A stretch of DNA of 64,000 bases from Apostichopus japonicus (taxonomy: Eukaryota > Echinodermata > Holothuroidea > Aspidochirotida > Stichopodidae): positions 12,315,001 through 12,379,000 of the forward strand of contig NC_092570.1 of NCBI RefSeq assembly GCF_037975245.1, written 5' to 3'. The notes beneath the pieces were generated by a model. The model ran no database searches, was not told the origin of the DNA, and was given only the letters and a program-made list of their open reading frames with translations. Position numbers and translations under genes: made by a program. Below are positions 47,060 through 60,000 of this stretch, one piece after another; the stretch's first letter is position 1; each line of letters opens with the position of its first letter.

Positions 47060-49599
47060 GTACGTGGCAAAATGGTATTTCGACAAAAAAAATTCAATAT
47101 GCAAATGTAATGTCGTATTCACATGTATGTCATGTGACAAGTGTAATCTAAGTAAGAATGTTTGCATTTTTATCCACTATAGGGAGTAGAATTGCATCTG
47201 AAAAGAGAGAAAAGGGTTAAATATACAAAAATAGACAGATGCGACTTCATTAGTTCTGAAGGGACAGGGTTTATGGCCTGATACAATGTAGAACAGCACG
47301 AAAACACGTCAAAGATATGATAAATGACGTCTTGTCAAGCTATTTTTAATGCAGCACACTCGATTATTTGGTAAGTTTCGCCAAGATATAACATAACAGT
47401 CACACCTATAGATATGCTTGTCATCTCGATAAAAATAAGATATTTGAACTGTTGTCAAGTTACGTGCAACACAGCAATTTGATATTTATTTTCGGTGTCA
47501 AGATGTAACGTTGGCTCGTCAACTCGACACAAATATTAAATTTTGTCGAGACGTCGCGTTATACTTGGTTGAGTTTACAACTCATTTGCCCCTTCAGCAT
47601 ATGTGTTCAGCTCCGAAGTAAATTGTCCACCCAGTTGGGACAATATTTCAATACTGTACTTACATGTCCCGCTTTCAAAGCACTTGTGCCTTTCAATCAT
47701 ATTAGGTCCCCGGTTCGCTTCACTCCCAGATTAATGTATGTCGTCCAGTTACAGAGTTGTTGACAATTAACAATTCATAATCATGGACGTTAAATATGAA
47801 TGTAAGAAACTGACTTCGGTCAGCTTGCGGCTTTGATAAGTCAATTCTTCCCGAGTTCCTGCTTGCAGGAGGATCTAAAATACTTACATACATACTTGTA
47901 TTTTCAGTGTGCAGTATGAATAACATTTTTCTATCACATAGAGGTTAGGAACTGTTCATAATGTCAATATGAGAGCTTTGAATCAAGCTATGGGAGGACA
48001 GTTTAGAGCGGTATTAGCATAAGAAACTGTCACAACTGGCTGAATTGTGACCTAACTGTGAAGTTCTAACGGTTCTAGTCGGATTCGAGTTGGCTTGGAA
48101 GTAATGTGAAAATGGCACAGTGCCGTCTGTACAGCGAACATTTGAGAACATTATTTCAAAGGTTTTAAACATTGGCCAATAACCACTCGAGCAGTATCGT
48201 TCAGGAGTGAAGATTTTCCCACTTTTTCCTGTGTATGCTGTAACGAATATCGTGTGAGTAACAAATGCGTGTGAGTAATGCAGATAGCAGCGCCATTGGC
48301 AATTGCGTTGTCACCCGGCTTCAATGCATGATAAAATAACAAAACACACTTTTATCATAAATTTGATACAAAATGTCCCGTTGTATACGATTCAGTCTAT
48401 ACAGTGAACACCTTGTAATGATAGAGGTGCTACTATATGAAGTCAGACTATTCAAATTTTCGGTAGAAAAACCCCTGGATAAAGCAAACATTCAATTCCC
48501 TTCCAGTGGTGTCGGTAGTCATTTGTATAGGGGGGGGGGGGGTTGGGGTGACACAGCAAAATGAAAGCAACATGCCGTGTGAGTGTGTGTATGTGGAGGA
48601 GGGGGGGGGGAGGGCGTGAATGCACTAATGCGAGTTTGTACAGGGGCCTGCCATAAGCCCTGGTGAGGATTAAGGGGCAAAGCACTCTAAACCTTTGCAG
48701 TTTTCATCATTTTCAGAACTTTATGTCAGTTTAAAATCAAAAGATTTTTAAGGTTGTTTGGAGATAGACGCAACTAAATTATAGTCATTAAAAGTCAAAG
48801 ACTTGTGTTTCTTTCTGCCTGTGTTTTCTCTTAAAATTTCATTAAGGGGCACCAGGGCAGGGGCAATGACACTCCGTTGACAAATAATGCAATGAGGCTG
48901 CAAAAAATTGCGCTTGACTCTTACAGTATAAGTGCTATTTGCCAACAAACGGAAAGAGCACGTGTGCACAAAGATTCAAAGAACCCTGAATGGAAGTGCT
49001 AAACATTTATTTTTCTTTTAGATTGAAACGAAATGAACAATATTGTTGAAATCAGTTCATAATGTCCACCCCCAAGAAGAAATGTAAACACATGTTAAAC
49101 ACATATTCTTGTACGATAAACAACAACATTCAGTCTTTTCTATAATGATGACGGTTTTATCGATATTCCCGTCGTCCGCCAGAATTTTCGGAGAAGTGAA
49201 TTAGCACGGAACCATTCGCAACGGAAGAGTAAGAGACGGTGCATTCATTATTTAAGAATTCCCCATTGTGGTGTGAAGCTGGTGAATTTACTGATGTTTA
49301 AAACAGGCTTGGCTCTCAGTCACAGTGAGTGATTTTTTCAGGCGGGTATGCAATGGCACATCTTGCGATATTAATTACAGCTAGGTGCTCATTACTTAAA
49401 GATGTTCCACCTGATGGGTATCTGTGTGATCACGCACATTGAAAGCAGGTTCGAATAACAGCTATACTTGTTGTGCACAATTCGGCGTTCAACAGTCCAG
49501 GTCCACAGCCTTAGGGATCGACATATCTGTACAATGTAAGTAAAATACTTTCAGAACTTTCAGACATGCTAGTGCTTGAAGGCAATGCAGATGAACTAT
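47060..49599. other. Intergenic, no gene seen
   Basis: Mixed sequence with G-runs at 48531-48542 and 48601-48610, the first preceded by CCAGTGGTGTCGGTAGTC, which resembles a hAT-type terminus without a found partner. TTTATTTTTC at about 49009 could act as a minus-strand polyadenylation signal for the gene at 49600. Confidence 0.4.
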
Positions 49600-50056
49600 T
49601 CAAAGTATCAACAATTTCTCTGGATTTGCTTTTTGCTTGTTTTCTTGTATGACGTCACAGTTTTCCGGCGGTATTGGAGAACAACCTGAGTTGGAGACTT
49701 GTTTAGATTTGCCAACGCATTTCCAACAACACACGTCGCCTAACTTCTTGTAGACTCTTTTATCACAATTGTCGACTTTATAAACCAAATAAATTCTCCT
49801 CTTCTCCTTCGGCCAAATTGTCGTCCTAAAGTAATCACACGCATTTTGTATAGCTACGGAAGATAAAGGAGATACCGATCCATGGAACGCCTCTTTGACA
49901 AAATGAAAACATTGTTGTCTTGCGATACGTGATAAATCATCACATTCCAAATTATCGAATGTTACGTAATGGATTGCGTGGTAATAAATTTGATAACGGT
50001 CTGAGAATGTTTCAGTCGCAGCATCCCAAGAGGACCACACTAAGTTGCAGTAGAAT
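49600..50056 (-). CDS. Secreted cysteine-rich protein, exon 2
   Basis: It encodes the ten-cysteine region and the stop at 49600-49602. The frame is open upstream of the acceptor for another 45 codons, but the strong pyrimidine tract and phase match to exon 1 mark the true boundary. Confidence 0.72.
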
Positions 50057-51249
50057 CTGCAAGAAACAAAAGAATTAAGGCATAAAACGTTCATGCACCA
50101 CTCTTTATCACTATGACAAGAGACAAAACAGGTTAGAAAACTGCGAACATCGTAAAATAAAAAAAATGCATAAATGTTTATTATATCTCTCAAATAACTT
50201 ATATGTTAGGAACAGGGGGTGAGGGGGGGGGGGGCTAGGCTCCCAATTTTGTTGTTGATATTTTCCTATAAGTCACTGCGTTCATTTCGTAGATGGTTGT
50301 ATTGCGCTAAGATTACGATTTATATATGTATAATTTTGTTATACATCAGAAGAGAAAGATGTATTTCCTTCAGATTTTGTAACATTGTTGTTATTCCACG
50401 TGCTGGATTTCAAGTAGTTCAATGTAGCTGCTAGTACATAAATTAATCACATGTTTCGAAAACTTATCAATTAAATGATGGCATATTTCTATCAATTTCC
50501 ATAAAGCCCAGTTGGTGACTTTTTGAGGGTGGGAGGGAGGTTGAGTGGGGGAGGTGGATGGACAATCTGCATGTTTATCTAAAGTTGATTTGTTACAATT
50601 TGGAAGACCGGTATAGATAAGAAAACCGTGGATTTCTCAAATGAGTAAAACAAAATGTAATCATAAATCAAGATATAAGTCTTCCGTTGGCCCAATCGTC
50701 CACAATCTGAGTCCCATCACTAAGAAGCAAATAATAAGCATAGGATTACGGACAAACAGAGAGACAGACGGACGGACGGACATGATGACAAAAAGGTGAG
50801 GACACAGACAACGTTCAATCAATAGCTATACTAGAAAAACACACTGATTAATAGGTCTATAGAGAGGAACGAAGTAAAAGGTACACTCGTGTCTTTATTA
50901 TAAAATACTATGAGCCCCTTTGACCCACTTACTTGCGTCTATGCATGCCAAGGCTTCGTTCACGTTTTTCGAGATACTCTGCGAAAGGACCCATTAGTTG
51001 ATGTGGTCTATCGTCTGCTCGTTTCGACAGGGCCGCAACACGCGGAGCTGCGATCTGAACCGGGTTGCTTGGTCCAGCAGTCTTCCCGTCCCGAACGGCT
51101 TGCTCGATTTCAATGTAAGGTAATACGTAAAGGTTCTCGATGCCGTATTCATCTTCGTATTTAAAGTCAAAGTGATCTTTTCCGTCAAGATTTCGTGAAC
51201 AGGATGACGGCGAGAAAAGAGACAAAATAAGGAAAAGCAGAAAGATCAT
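49600..51249 (-). CDS. Secreted cysteine-rich protein, unknown family (2 exons)
   Basis: Exon 1 (50933-51249, 317 nt) joins exon 2 (49600-50056, 457 nt) in phase 2, giving 257 residues. An in-frame TGA lies just upstream of the ATG. Residues 1-18 (MIFLLFLILSLFSPSSCS) form a signal peptide. Exon 1 then encodes a charged, cysteine-free stretch with dibasic sites (SKR, EKRER, HRRK) just before the splice junction, like a propeptide. Exon 2 holds ten cysteines (first in FYCNLVW; then LECDD, QQCF, NACDY, DNCDK, VCCWKC, SGC, ENC), consistent with five disulfides, and ends in a polar tail. Donor (CAA then GTAAGTGG) and acceptor (TTGTTTCTTGCAG) are both strong. I recognise no family; an extracellular ligand, defence or matrix protein are open possibilities. 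Confidence 0.72.
50057..50932. other. Intron of the secreted-protein gene
   Basis: An 876-bp intron with a G-run at 50224-50234, a G-rich stretch at 50525-50565 and GACGGACGGACGGAC at about 50767. No further exon seen. Confidence 0.55.
50933..51249 (-). CDS. Secreted cysteine-rich protein, exon 1
   Basis: Signal peptide plus a ~85-residue propeptide-like region (YEDEYGIENLYVLPYIEIE, LMGPFAEYLEKRERS). The start is the ATG at 51249; an upstream TTG in frame is not used. Confidence 0.72.
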
Positions 51250-52592
51250 TTTCAACAAGATATCCTTCCATCAGCCTTCAATGTAAAACTGTACCTTGCA
51301 ATTTCTGTACCTTTGTACATATACGCCTGATCAAACATCTGTCAGTACTTGTTGCGGTACGGTCACTTAAAGCGATATGTCGTATAATCACAGTGTTAAA
51401 ATGAAAAAAGTCAACTTGACTGGAAATGTACCTAGTTAGTATCAAGGAAGTAGCTGAAGTTCTCTTGATCTTGATATGTACGGCACCCTGAGTAGCAAAA
51501 TAGTGGATGGATGTGACGATAACCCATGTATGCCTACGGTATATGCTCTCAAATAATAGAGAAGGCTTGGTTATTAAGAAGGTATATTCAAAAACTAGCC
51601 GATAAACACATGGATGGAGTTTCAAGTGTGCTTTCATACCCCTGAAATTAATGAAGTAAATTAGGCTGAATTGAATTAATCTTATATATCGAGAGACTAA
51701 CTCAGTACTATATTGAATATCTTTACTAGTCTCAGGAATTCTTGACAATGATTGATGGAACCCATTCTAGTGAACTTATCATCCTTTTCTTCAAACTGTT
51801 TTAAATTATCTTTACATTTGTTTTTATTTTACGTAACTTTACCAGGGGCACAGGCGGGTGTATGAACGACACATCTGGTTAGACTATCGTTGTCTAAGGC
51901 CTCTGAATGCAGGTTACACGATCACACATCAACCGCCTCATGCAATAGCTCCCTATTTATCACTTTAACTTCAATGAAACTTGGCGTTAACCTTTGTACT
52001 TTACGTCGTCAAAAGTAAATGTCACGGTTCATCTACTTTCCAGCAAGTTTGCTAAAGTACTCATCAAATTAAAGAAAACACTATATGTTAACTTCTTTAT
52101 AGTTATTGCGTAGGCCTGTATTCCGCAGCGATTATCAGCAATAAAAGTTGATAAAATGTGCCACTGGACTATGATATACTTTAACCTATACACTATAGTA
52201 GGCTTCCATATATATCATTTCGGTAGGATTTATAGACTAGCTGATTTTCTTAATTGTGTATGGCGCCATTATTTGCGACTCTTTATTATAAAGTGATACT
52301 CGAGGTGTTATGTCAAGTTTAAGTTCCATTTCTATTGTTCTAAGTTATGCTTTTCTACTAAATTCCCTTCACCATTCACCATATATGTCACTTGTTAGTC
52401 AAAAGGTGTCACAGGTGAAGTCTATTGGATATACGGAACCATTAAGAGTTGTAGTAGGGGATGTTTTTGAAGGATGGATGGTTTAGGAAGAGGAGTCGGC
52501 CGATTTGCGGAGCAGTAGAATAAAATAAAGAGTTTATGGTTAGAGCTTGCAATAGTAAACACCGGCTCTTGGAATATGACACTTGCGACCCA

Positions 52593-52635
<43 letters not shown>

Positions 52636-52849
52636 TATTAGAGAAAACCAGAGAAATAAGATATGACTCATAATTTACAAATTCATCATCAATCACAAAT
52701 TATTTTCGAGTTGGTTAGCATCATGTTTGATCTCTAGAGTAAGGCAAAATATGTCACCAAAAACAGAACTAGTATTGTTCAATACAGGTGACAAACGCCT
52801 AAAGTGGAATTACGACCTTCCTTACCGGTTTAGAGCCTCTGGACATACA
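51250..52849. other. Intergenic, upstream of secreted-protein gene
   Basis: Contains a 156-codon minus ORF (51278-51748) without recognisable domain and a (TA)n tract at 52597-52632. I see nothing else. Confidence 0.45.
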
Positions 52850-52966
52850 ATCAGCGTCCATGTCCTAGTTGGTTAGGGTGTCCGCGTACAATGCGGGAGG
52901 CCCGGGTTCGAATCCCGGTGGAGGCTGGAAGTTTTTTCACTGTCCTTGATTTTCCAACTCATTACG

Positions 52967-52990
<24 letters not shown>
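52850..52990 (+). mobile_element. tRNA-derived SINE copy 1
   Basis: The head folds partly like a tRNA: acceptor GCGTCCA with TGGAGGC (one mismatch), a T arm CCGGG-TTCGAAT-CCCGG, and the B-box GGTTCGAATCC is a perfect consensus match; an A-box-like TAGTTGGTTAGG precedes it. After GGAGGCTGGAAGTTTTTTCA comes a body (TTTTCCAACTCATTACG) and an AT-repeat tail. The same head, body and tail order recurs at 61866-61995, which argues for a SINE rather than a tRNA gene. Confidence 0.8.
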
Positions 52991-53048
<58 letters not shown>

Positions 53049-53058
53049 TTTATATATC
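52966..53058. repeat. (TA)n microsatellite, SINE tail
   Basis: An almost uninterrupted TA tract of ~80 bp that starts where the SINE body ends. Confidence 0.93.
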
Positions 53059-54686
53059 TATATATAAAGAAATCAAACAATACAACAAAGAAAAGAAAAA
53101 GAATAAGATATATTTGCACCTCGGGGAGTAGACGGTACCACCATACTGTATTCTATCGTCAAATGGAGGGACGGTGGGGGAGTGTTGAGTCAAGGGATGA
53201 GGTTGGGATCAGACTGTGGGATAGAGGAAGGTGGCAGGGAATAATAGTCGACCATCGCTTACTGAAAAAGGTGCACTTCTAGTATTATGTGCTTCGATTC
53301 GAAAGTGTGGTTGCATGGGGCTGGGGTGGCCGGGTGAGAGATAAATATGAGTCTACTTCCTTTTCAAAACTTTCGTGAATTCTTTAGTTTCGTGTATGTA
53401 TTGCGACATGCAACTTGCCACAATCGGAAAATAACATTCATCAGGAACCGAAGGTCACCAATCGCCCTTATGCATGTTAAATCCCTACACATTATTTACA
53501 AAGAGTGGATTAAGTTATTTGGCTTTCGTGCCCAGGCTCTGTCTTGGGTAACTTTTCTTGAAAGGAATTTACAAACGTCTTCCTTTGCTGGTTCAGTATT
53601 GGTAAAGTTCGATGCACAATACAAAGTGGGCTGAACTCTATATCCAGGCAATTTTTGCCGCTACATACAAATGAATTATGCGTGCACGATCAGTGTTTCA
53701 TGCACACAAGACTCAAAGCTTCACAGAGATCAAACTTCACCTAACAGCTGATTCCTGATACCCATCATGATTACTCTATGTAGACTTGTAGCTGTGTGAA
53801 CGTATGCTTGAATTCAACATTACACTTGCAGCACTCATGAGGTAGTCTTCGGTTATCTATTCTGCGAAAATATAATAATTTGAAGTGCAACTGTATGAAG
53901 TGCCCACCCAATTTACAAGGCTATATGGACGGAAAACGATTTTAACGGGAGCATCGGTACGGAGATTCCATTTTCAATTTATATCAGTTTTCATTTTGTT
54001 AGGCCTAACGTTTCTTGTCAAGTTCTTGCCATGTTTAACTTCTAACTTTAACTGGGTATGGTAGCCTAACGTTAGAAGCTAATTTAAATGGTAGCTTAGG
54101 CAATAGGGCAAGTAATTAGGCTTTATTGTCTCCAAAGAAGTGTCACGTTTTGTCAACAAATAGGGACCTGTGTCCGCCAACAAAACACTGGCTGCGTTGC
54201 TCTTTATGGAATATTACCCTCAAAAAGGAGTAGGCCTTACTTAAAATAGTATCACAGCAGTAGCCCAGACCATTTACTAACGTTAGGCCTACTCTAATCT
54301 ATTCCTAGGCAATTGTAGCCTCCCTGTGCCCCTAAAACTCTGTAGCTTAGACCTAGTATTAACACTAACCATAACAGTATTCAGTTACATTACATAAGCC
54401 ATAAAATAGGTTAACATATGGGCTTGGTGAAGATAACACATGTTAAAATTGAAGACTTGTTATTTTGTGGTTAAGTGGAAATACTAAGTTATTTCTAATT
54501 TATATTACCAATACCAGACTTAGGCCTAAACTAACTGAAAGAATTTACCACATCCATGCAGTAGTCTGACGTTCCACAACCTCGCCGATGGGTCTTGACC
54601 CAATGTTTGGGTTCCAATGGATTTTCAATTGATCATGAGCTCGTTTCAGAAACTGCAGGGAAAATGTTAACTTACCTTAGACTTCA
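53059..54686. other. Intergenic, no gene seen
   Basis: Unique sequence with many AGGCCTA-type motifs from 54000 to 54520. The 95-codon ORF at 53347-53634 has no family resemblance. Confidence 0.45.
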
Positions 54687-55050
54687 AGGCATTGAAGACT
54701 CGCCCCAAACTGCATACGGCCATCTGAAAAAGTTAACTTTCTGTTGCTTGCAAGTGACGTTTTGTTCGTGTCGCTATAAAATGCAGACAGTAATGAAACG
54801 TGATACCTTAATTGTTATCTTTAGCTGGACCTGAGATGTCCATCGCTGTATCGTTTGTATACTGTGCTGTGGGTATCGACCACAGCTGTATGTACTGACT
54901 GTACACTACTGTCTAATTACAGACAGTAGCAAGCTGTGTGTGTATTTTCTGGGATCGATGGTAGTGTTTAACACTTCTTTTACACCTCATTCGAAACTAG
55001 GTCAAATTACCGGCATGAGACGTTTCTTTTTGCGCGAGTCTTCACACCCT
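54687..55050 (-). mobile_element. TTAA-flanked MITE, full-length copy (364 bp, reverse)
   Basis: Reverse-oriented copy of the family at 24143-24506, with the same length. The right flank is TTAA (55051-55054); the left flank is TTCA (54683-54686), one substitution away. Confidence 0.9.
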
Positions 55051-55054
55051 TTAA

Positions 55055-58000
55055 GTCAATGTATTGTAATAAGTTGCACATAGCGGCCCTGTGTGCCAAT
55101 GTCAGGATTGCATTTTTGTTTCTTCCAACTAAGTTTAACTAACCTACAGCAAGGAAACAGAATCAATCACCTTATTCAACAATATTACATGGTAAGTAAT
55201 GATGATAGAGTTGACCAAAACTCTATCTATATTTGCGGGGGGGGGGGGAGGGGAGGGTGAAGGATGAGTATAGTAACCTACTGTAGGTAGACCAAGAAAT
55301 AAACAGACCTGTGTCTCACTGTGTGAATTATACAAGGGGATGAGCATGAAATACTTTGTATTTTGGAACATTTGTGTTTAATGAAGCTTCCTTTTAGCTT
55401 AAAATATTTCAACTGAGTATTTTAATCAAGACTTCCTATAAAAACTTACAACAGATAAAGAGTAGGGCTGGCTATGTATCCAAATCATCCATACTGGCAA
55501 ATAGTAAACAACTATCAGCTTAGAGAAGTAATTACCTCAGAGCTTTGCTTAACTACTTTCTGTGCACACCATTGTTCAGTCATTCATCAGAGTTTGAAGT
55601 AATACTGTACATTTTCTTTGCAACAAGAACCTAGGTCGTCCATTGGTTTATTTATGGCATTCAGACCTTTTTGAAATATGTAGACATGGGGACCATCAGG
55701 CAGTAGCTTTCCAATTTCATCATTTCATTTTGAAACTGTATTCTCATCCTTCTGTCATTTCTTGTTAACCATTCAGAAAAAGATACAAGCATTTATTTGA
55801 ATTTCAAATATATCGCCATGTCTGTTTTCATTTGATGGGATTGATAGCTTAACTTTATTCAATTCTCCTCCACTATGTTCAGATCGAAAACTTTGTGCAA
55901 TATTGTTATTTATTGATTATACTATCAACTTCTTATGTATTAATTGTACATGTACTTTGTGGAAAGTATAGATATAAGTACAATCAACCCCAGGTTGACC
56001 TAAACACATTGTGATTTTGTTGCACTAGTACCTGTTTGGTGTTTTCCTATTATAAATTATTTAACATTATATTTAGATTATCTTTAAAGTATGGTATGCA
56101 TGGTTATTGGAGGCTTGTGTGATGTTATTATCTTAAGTGAGACTCATGGATGGGTCTAAGTCTTCTTGACCCATGTTTATTTCATACCGAGAATTTCAGT
56201 AATCAATTTCAGATCTTGCATCGGATCATGCACAGGTGCTGCCAAAGTTGTGGTAAAATGACATTTAAGTTGGTACATACCTACTATGTCAACTAACTGA
56301 CCTCCCTACCTCTGTCTTAAAGTTAAATTACAGTAGATAGAGATATCTGTTATGAACAATGTCCGAAAACAGCTTCTAGGCAAATCTTATCCTTTTTGGG
56401 AGATATGACTTGTTTGATTTTTCTTCAAACAGGAGGCAGAAGACTTGATCAAGTCTAAATATGAGATAATTGAGCCATATTTGCTTCAATTTTTTTAAAT
56501 GTTTTTCATTGTTTATAACAATGTTTATATTCTGGAATCGAGATGGAATCTAAAATATAGAACCACTTAACATTTAAACTAATGATGGCATTGGTTTCAG
56601 TGACACCAATACTAACATTCTACCTTGACAGTATCAAAAAGTGAAAGGTTTCAGATACTAGTGGCATTAGTCCCATTTTGAAGTTATAATATCATAAAAT
56701 ATAAAACAAAGATCGAGCAACAAACATTTACATTGCAGATCAGCTAATTGGTGGCAATGCTTAAAGAGTAACTTGTCATAAACTGTTTGTCATAAAGTGA
56801 TATTAAAACTTACACTTGACTAATAGTATTTTTTTTAATAGTATTTTTCTAAATTGATCCTTTTGATGCTAAGTTGTAAAGAGTCCAGGACTGTCATTAA
56901 AAAAATAAGTTGGTACACAACCACAAGTTCCACAACCTATAATTTGCAGTGTCTTATAAGAAAGATAACATCTAATATTCAAAGGTTTCTTACTTGGGCA
57001 TGTTATATGAGTTGGCAATTCGATGTACTATTTGATTGATCATTGATTGCTATGTGATGTTACAGAATCATACTGTATGTAATGTGGATTCTGCATTGTC
57101 AGCAATTGGTTATTTTTAATCACATTGTCAGAAAGTCTTTGAAGAAATGTTGGACAATCTTACCTTTAATTTTAAATGTCTGAAAGGTAAAGTTGTCAGA
57201 CCAAGAAAAATATGTAGTTTCAGTACTTGATTAATAACAAAACATTCCATTATCACATGTGATCCAACTGTAAACAGCCATGTTTTTTTCAGACCTAGAT
57301 TACCACATAATATTGGTATTCTCCTTAGTGTGTTGACATTAACCTAAGACAGTAAAGTTCTGCAGAATTGATGACTCATAGTATATTGCATATGGTATCT
57401 GATTTAACTTTTTTTTAGCAAAGAATACACAAGGTACTGCATAGAAAATGTTCAAAATAAGACCAATAGCTACACAATTGCAAATAAAGCAATAGCTGAA
57501 TGCAGCAAAATGTTCTTTTAATATTTTATTTCAGCATTTTATTAGAAACTATTATTGCATAACTTCATTGCTGGAATGTACAGGAATAGACTTATATAGT
57601 AATTGTTCCCTGAGTTTGTTCACCTGCCAGATTAAATATTTAACTTAACCTATAAGTGTTATACAGGAAGGTGATGACAGCAGTTATGATACAATTTGCA
57701 TAATTATGTATTCACAGGTCAGATATGAGGGGATTCTAAACTCCACAGCAGTATTTTAAGTTGATGCTGATAAATTTTAATGTAAATAACTTAGTGCCGT
57801 AGTTTTATCTGTTGCAATAACCATTTGAATAAGTCCCTTTGTAGTATAAATTGTTAGCCAAACTGCTTTAAGAAGGGAAAAAGAACCATAATTATAAGCA
57901 ACAGTGATCCATGGCCTTAACCTGTGCAGCTTTTATAGCTGTGCAGAAGCATACTGCTTATACAGTAATATATTGTTGTTTAGATGCAAGCAATCTCTTT

Positions 58001-58623
58001 GGTGTGGAAAAGGAGGAGAGGGTGGGAGGTGGCACATATTTAGGGACAACAAATTTTGGAGGGAAAGTGGAAGGTGGAAAGGCAGTAAAATTTGAGATTA
58101 CTTCTTATTGGGGAGGGTAAGGGGGGGGGGTTGAGGGGGTTTCATAGGTAGGTTTCAAACAACAAAAGTTGGGGACAAGGTCTGTGGAAACAGGCTCTAG
58201 TAACATTGGTTCCTGAATACTATAGTTTCAAAGCCTTTTTACAAGTATGGTGCTACATCTACTCTCTGCTAGTTGTGCTAACAACAGTTACAGTGTCATT
58301 GCATATGTGGCAATGTTGCTACTGTGCCATTTTGTAGTTACAATTACCATTGCTCATGATGAATTGAATTGAATTGAATTTATTTTGCTACATTCCATTG
58401 TTTACATTTTGAACAGTATAGGATAAATATAGATGGTATCAAATACAGTAAACAGTAAATATAGAGTACTTAATGAAATAATATATGTGAGATGGAAGTA
58501 GAGGAACCAGATATAAACGGATACTTTTCTGGTCTGGTCCCTTTGTAACAAAGATAATGATGCTATAATGTTATTTAGTTATATGGGTAAACCTATCACT
58601 TTTTTCTACTCTGATAGAACAAC
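55055..58623. other. Intergenic / possible PARG 5' region
   Basis: AT-rich unique sequence with a G-run at 55239-55249, a G-rich stretch at 58118-58138 and GAATTGAATTGAATTGAATT at 58363-58382. Any untranslated first exon of the PARG gene could lie here; a plausible acceptor (TTTTTTCTACTCTGATAG) ends at about 58616. Confidence 0.4.
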
Positions 58624-58647
58624 CATGGAAGCAAAGGTCCACAGTTA
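58624..58647 (+). other. Upstream ORF in the PARG leader
   Basis: ATGGAAGCAAAGGTCCACAG then TTAA: a seven-codon ORF in a good initiation context (ACCATGG), in frame with the PARG start and ended by TAA 27 bp before it. If transcribed it could reduce initiation at 58675. Confidence 0.45.
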
Positions 58648-58674
58648 ATGTTGTAATTCGGAGTATTACGCAAA

Positions 58675-59035
58675 ATGGAACCGATAACAAAGAGACGGGT
58701 GGAAGTGTGTCTACCCTGCGATCAACCTAATTGGAATAAACTTACTACCAGTATAGAGAAACTCAAGTATCTGAACCCAACAGACATTAATGAGTTAGAG
58801 CTGATCTTGAAAGAACTTCAAGAAATCGCAGAAGAGGACCGTGAAAGGCCAAGATATTTATCCTCTACGGCTACTGAATTTTATTTTGGAGGTTTGATAA
58901 ATTTTTTAGAACATGATGCCTCCCATGATGAAAAAGAGAACTTTTTTGGAAGGATATTACCAATGATAGCATCTTTGGCTTTAGAGATTGAAACATTGAG
59001 ACCTGGGCCCCTGGCTTACAGCTTACAACAACAGG
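58675..59035 (+). CDS. PARG: First coding exon of poly(ADP-ribose) glycohydrolase (PARG)
   Basis: 361 nt: 120 codons plus one base, ending at a GTATGT donor. The start is fixed by the in-frame TAA at 58645. The product runs VCLPCDQPNW, then a helical stretch (LEKL-type; ELELILKELQEIAEE), then FYFGGLINFLEHDASHDEKE and FFGRILPMIASLALEIETL. This order of LPC, W, a helical block and FF..iLP.ia.LAL is that of the N-terminal helical part of PARG catalytic regions in animals. The family cleaves ADP-ribose polymers made by PARPs. The catalytic GGG-X6-8-QEE signature and the macrodomain are not in this exon, and no next exon was found before the window end, so the following intron is at least 5 kb. 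Compared with vertebrate PARG the long N-terminal regulatory region is absent. Confidence 0.75.
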
Positions 59036-60000
59036 GTATGTATTGCACTTCATAAGTACATATTTAAGACTATAGTAAGCTTGAAGTGAGCTGTAGGTGA
59101 AACTTATACACAGAAGTGACGTATTTATGTTGTTTTTTGTGTATGAGTAATCAGCAAGCAAGATATATTGTGAAGATATTTAAACTTGCTTTAATTAAAA
59201 CCAATAAGTTTTGGGATATCGAGCTACTTTGTGATTATTCAGTCCTTATTTATTCCATCTGTAACAAGAGAGCTTACTAATTTAGCTGGTGCTGTTTCAT
59301 TTCAAACATGTAAGAAAGCTCCATCAGTGTGAAGAAACAATTCACATTTAGTTTTCTCCTACAGTATGATGAAAAATAGCATGAAAATGTGTGTGGCTGA
59401 TAAACTTAAGAATTGAACCATAGATGACATAATTTTAATTACTGACCTTGTTTGGAAATATACACCGCTAAAGATATGGCTAAGTTGTATCATAAATATT
59501 GAGTACTGAGTAATACCTTAGAGTTAGGTTTGGGAAATTGTATCAATAAATAGTGACCAAATACAAACAACCAATTAAAGAATCTGGAGATGATATACGA
59601 GAAGACATTGTGTTGGAACAAAAACAAGGCTGCTGTGATTAATTTACAGTACACAAGTTTCTCATTTAACAGGTGAGTTATGTGGACTGCATACATGGAA
59701 ATGTGTGATAAAATCCCATGTTGAATTTGCTCCAGGCTCAAGTACAAAGAGTTAACTATAAGCTTACAATGTGAATTACTTGTGGCACATATTAACTCAT
59801 AGTTCCACTATTGGCCGTCACCAAACCAGTCTTCATAGAATCCTTACTCTAATCTCATTTACTTTCCCTGCAATGATGCTACATGATTCCATTATAAATT
59901 ACAAAGTTGGATTTGGCTACAGCCTCCAAAACAGTTACAGTGTTGATAATGCTGGTTGTAAAGATCTTTCTAGATACGAAACAATGCAATTTTAGTATTC
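59036..60000. other. PARG intron 1, left part
   Basis: Unique AT-rich sequence; no exon encoding the next PARG segment is seen. Confidence 0.5.

Noticed and set aside
48498..48690. hAT-type terminus CCAGTGGTGTCGGTAGTC followed by a G-run
   Set aside because: It resembles the C and B element ends, but I could not find an inverted partner or target duplication.
51278..51748. 156-codon minus-strand ORF upstream of the secreted-protein gene
   Set aside because: No recognisable domain, no signal peptide, no supportive splice sites; chance length in AT-moderate sequence is more likely, though it is the longest unexplained non-repeat ORF.
52855..52930. A functional tRNA gene
   Set aside because: The T arm and B-box are good, but the acceptor stem has a mismatch, the D arm is wobble-heavy, the anticodon loop is irregular, and the same head plus body plus tail recurs at 61.9 kb, which indicates a SINE.
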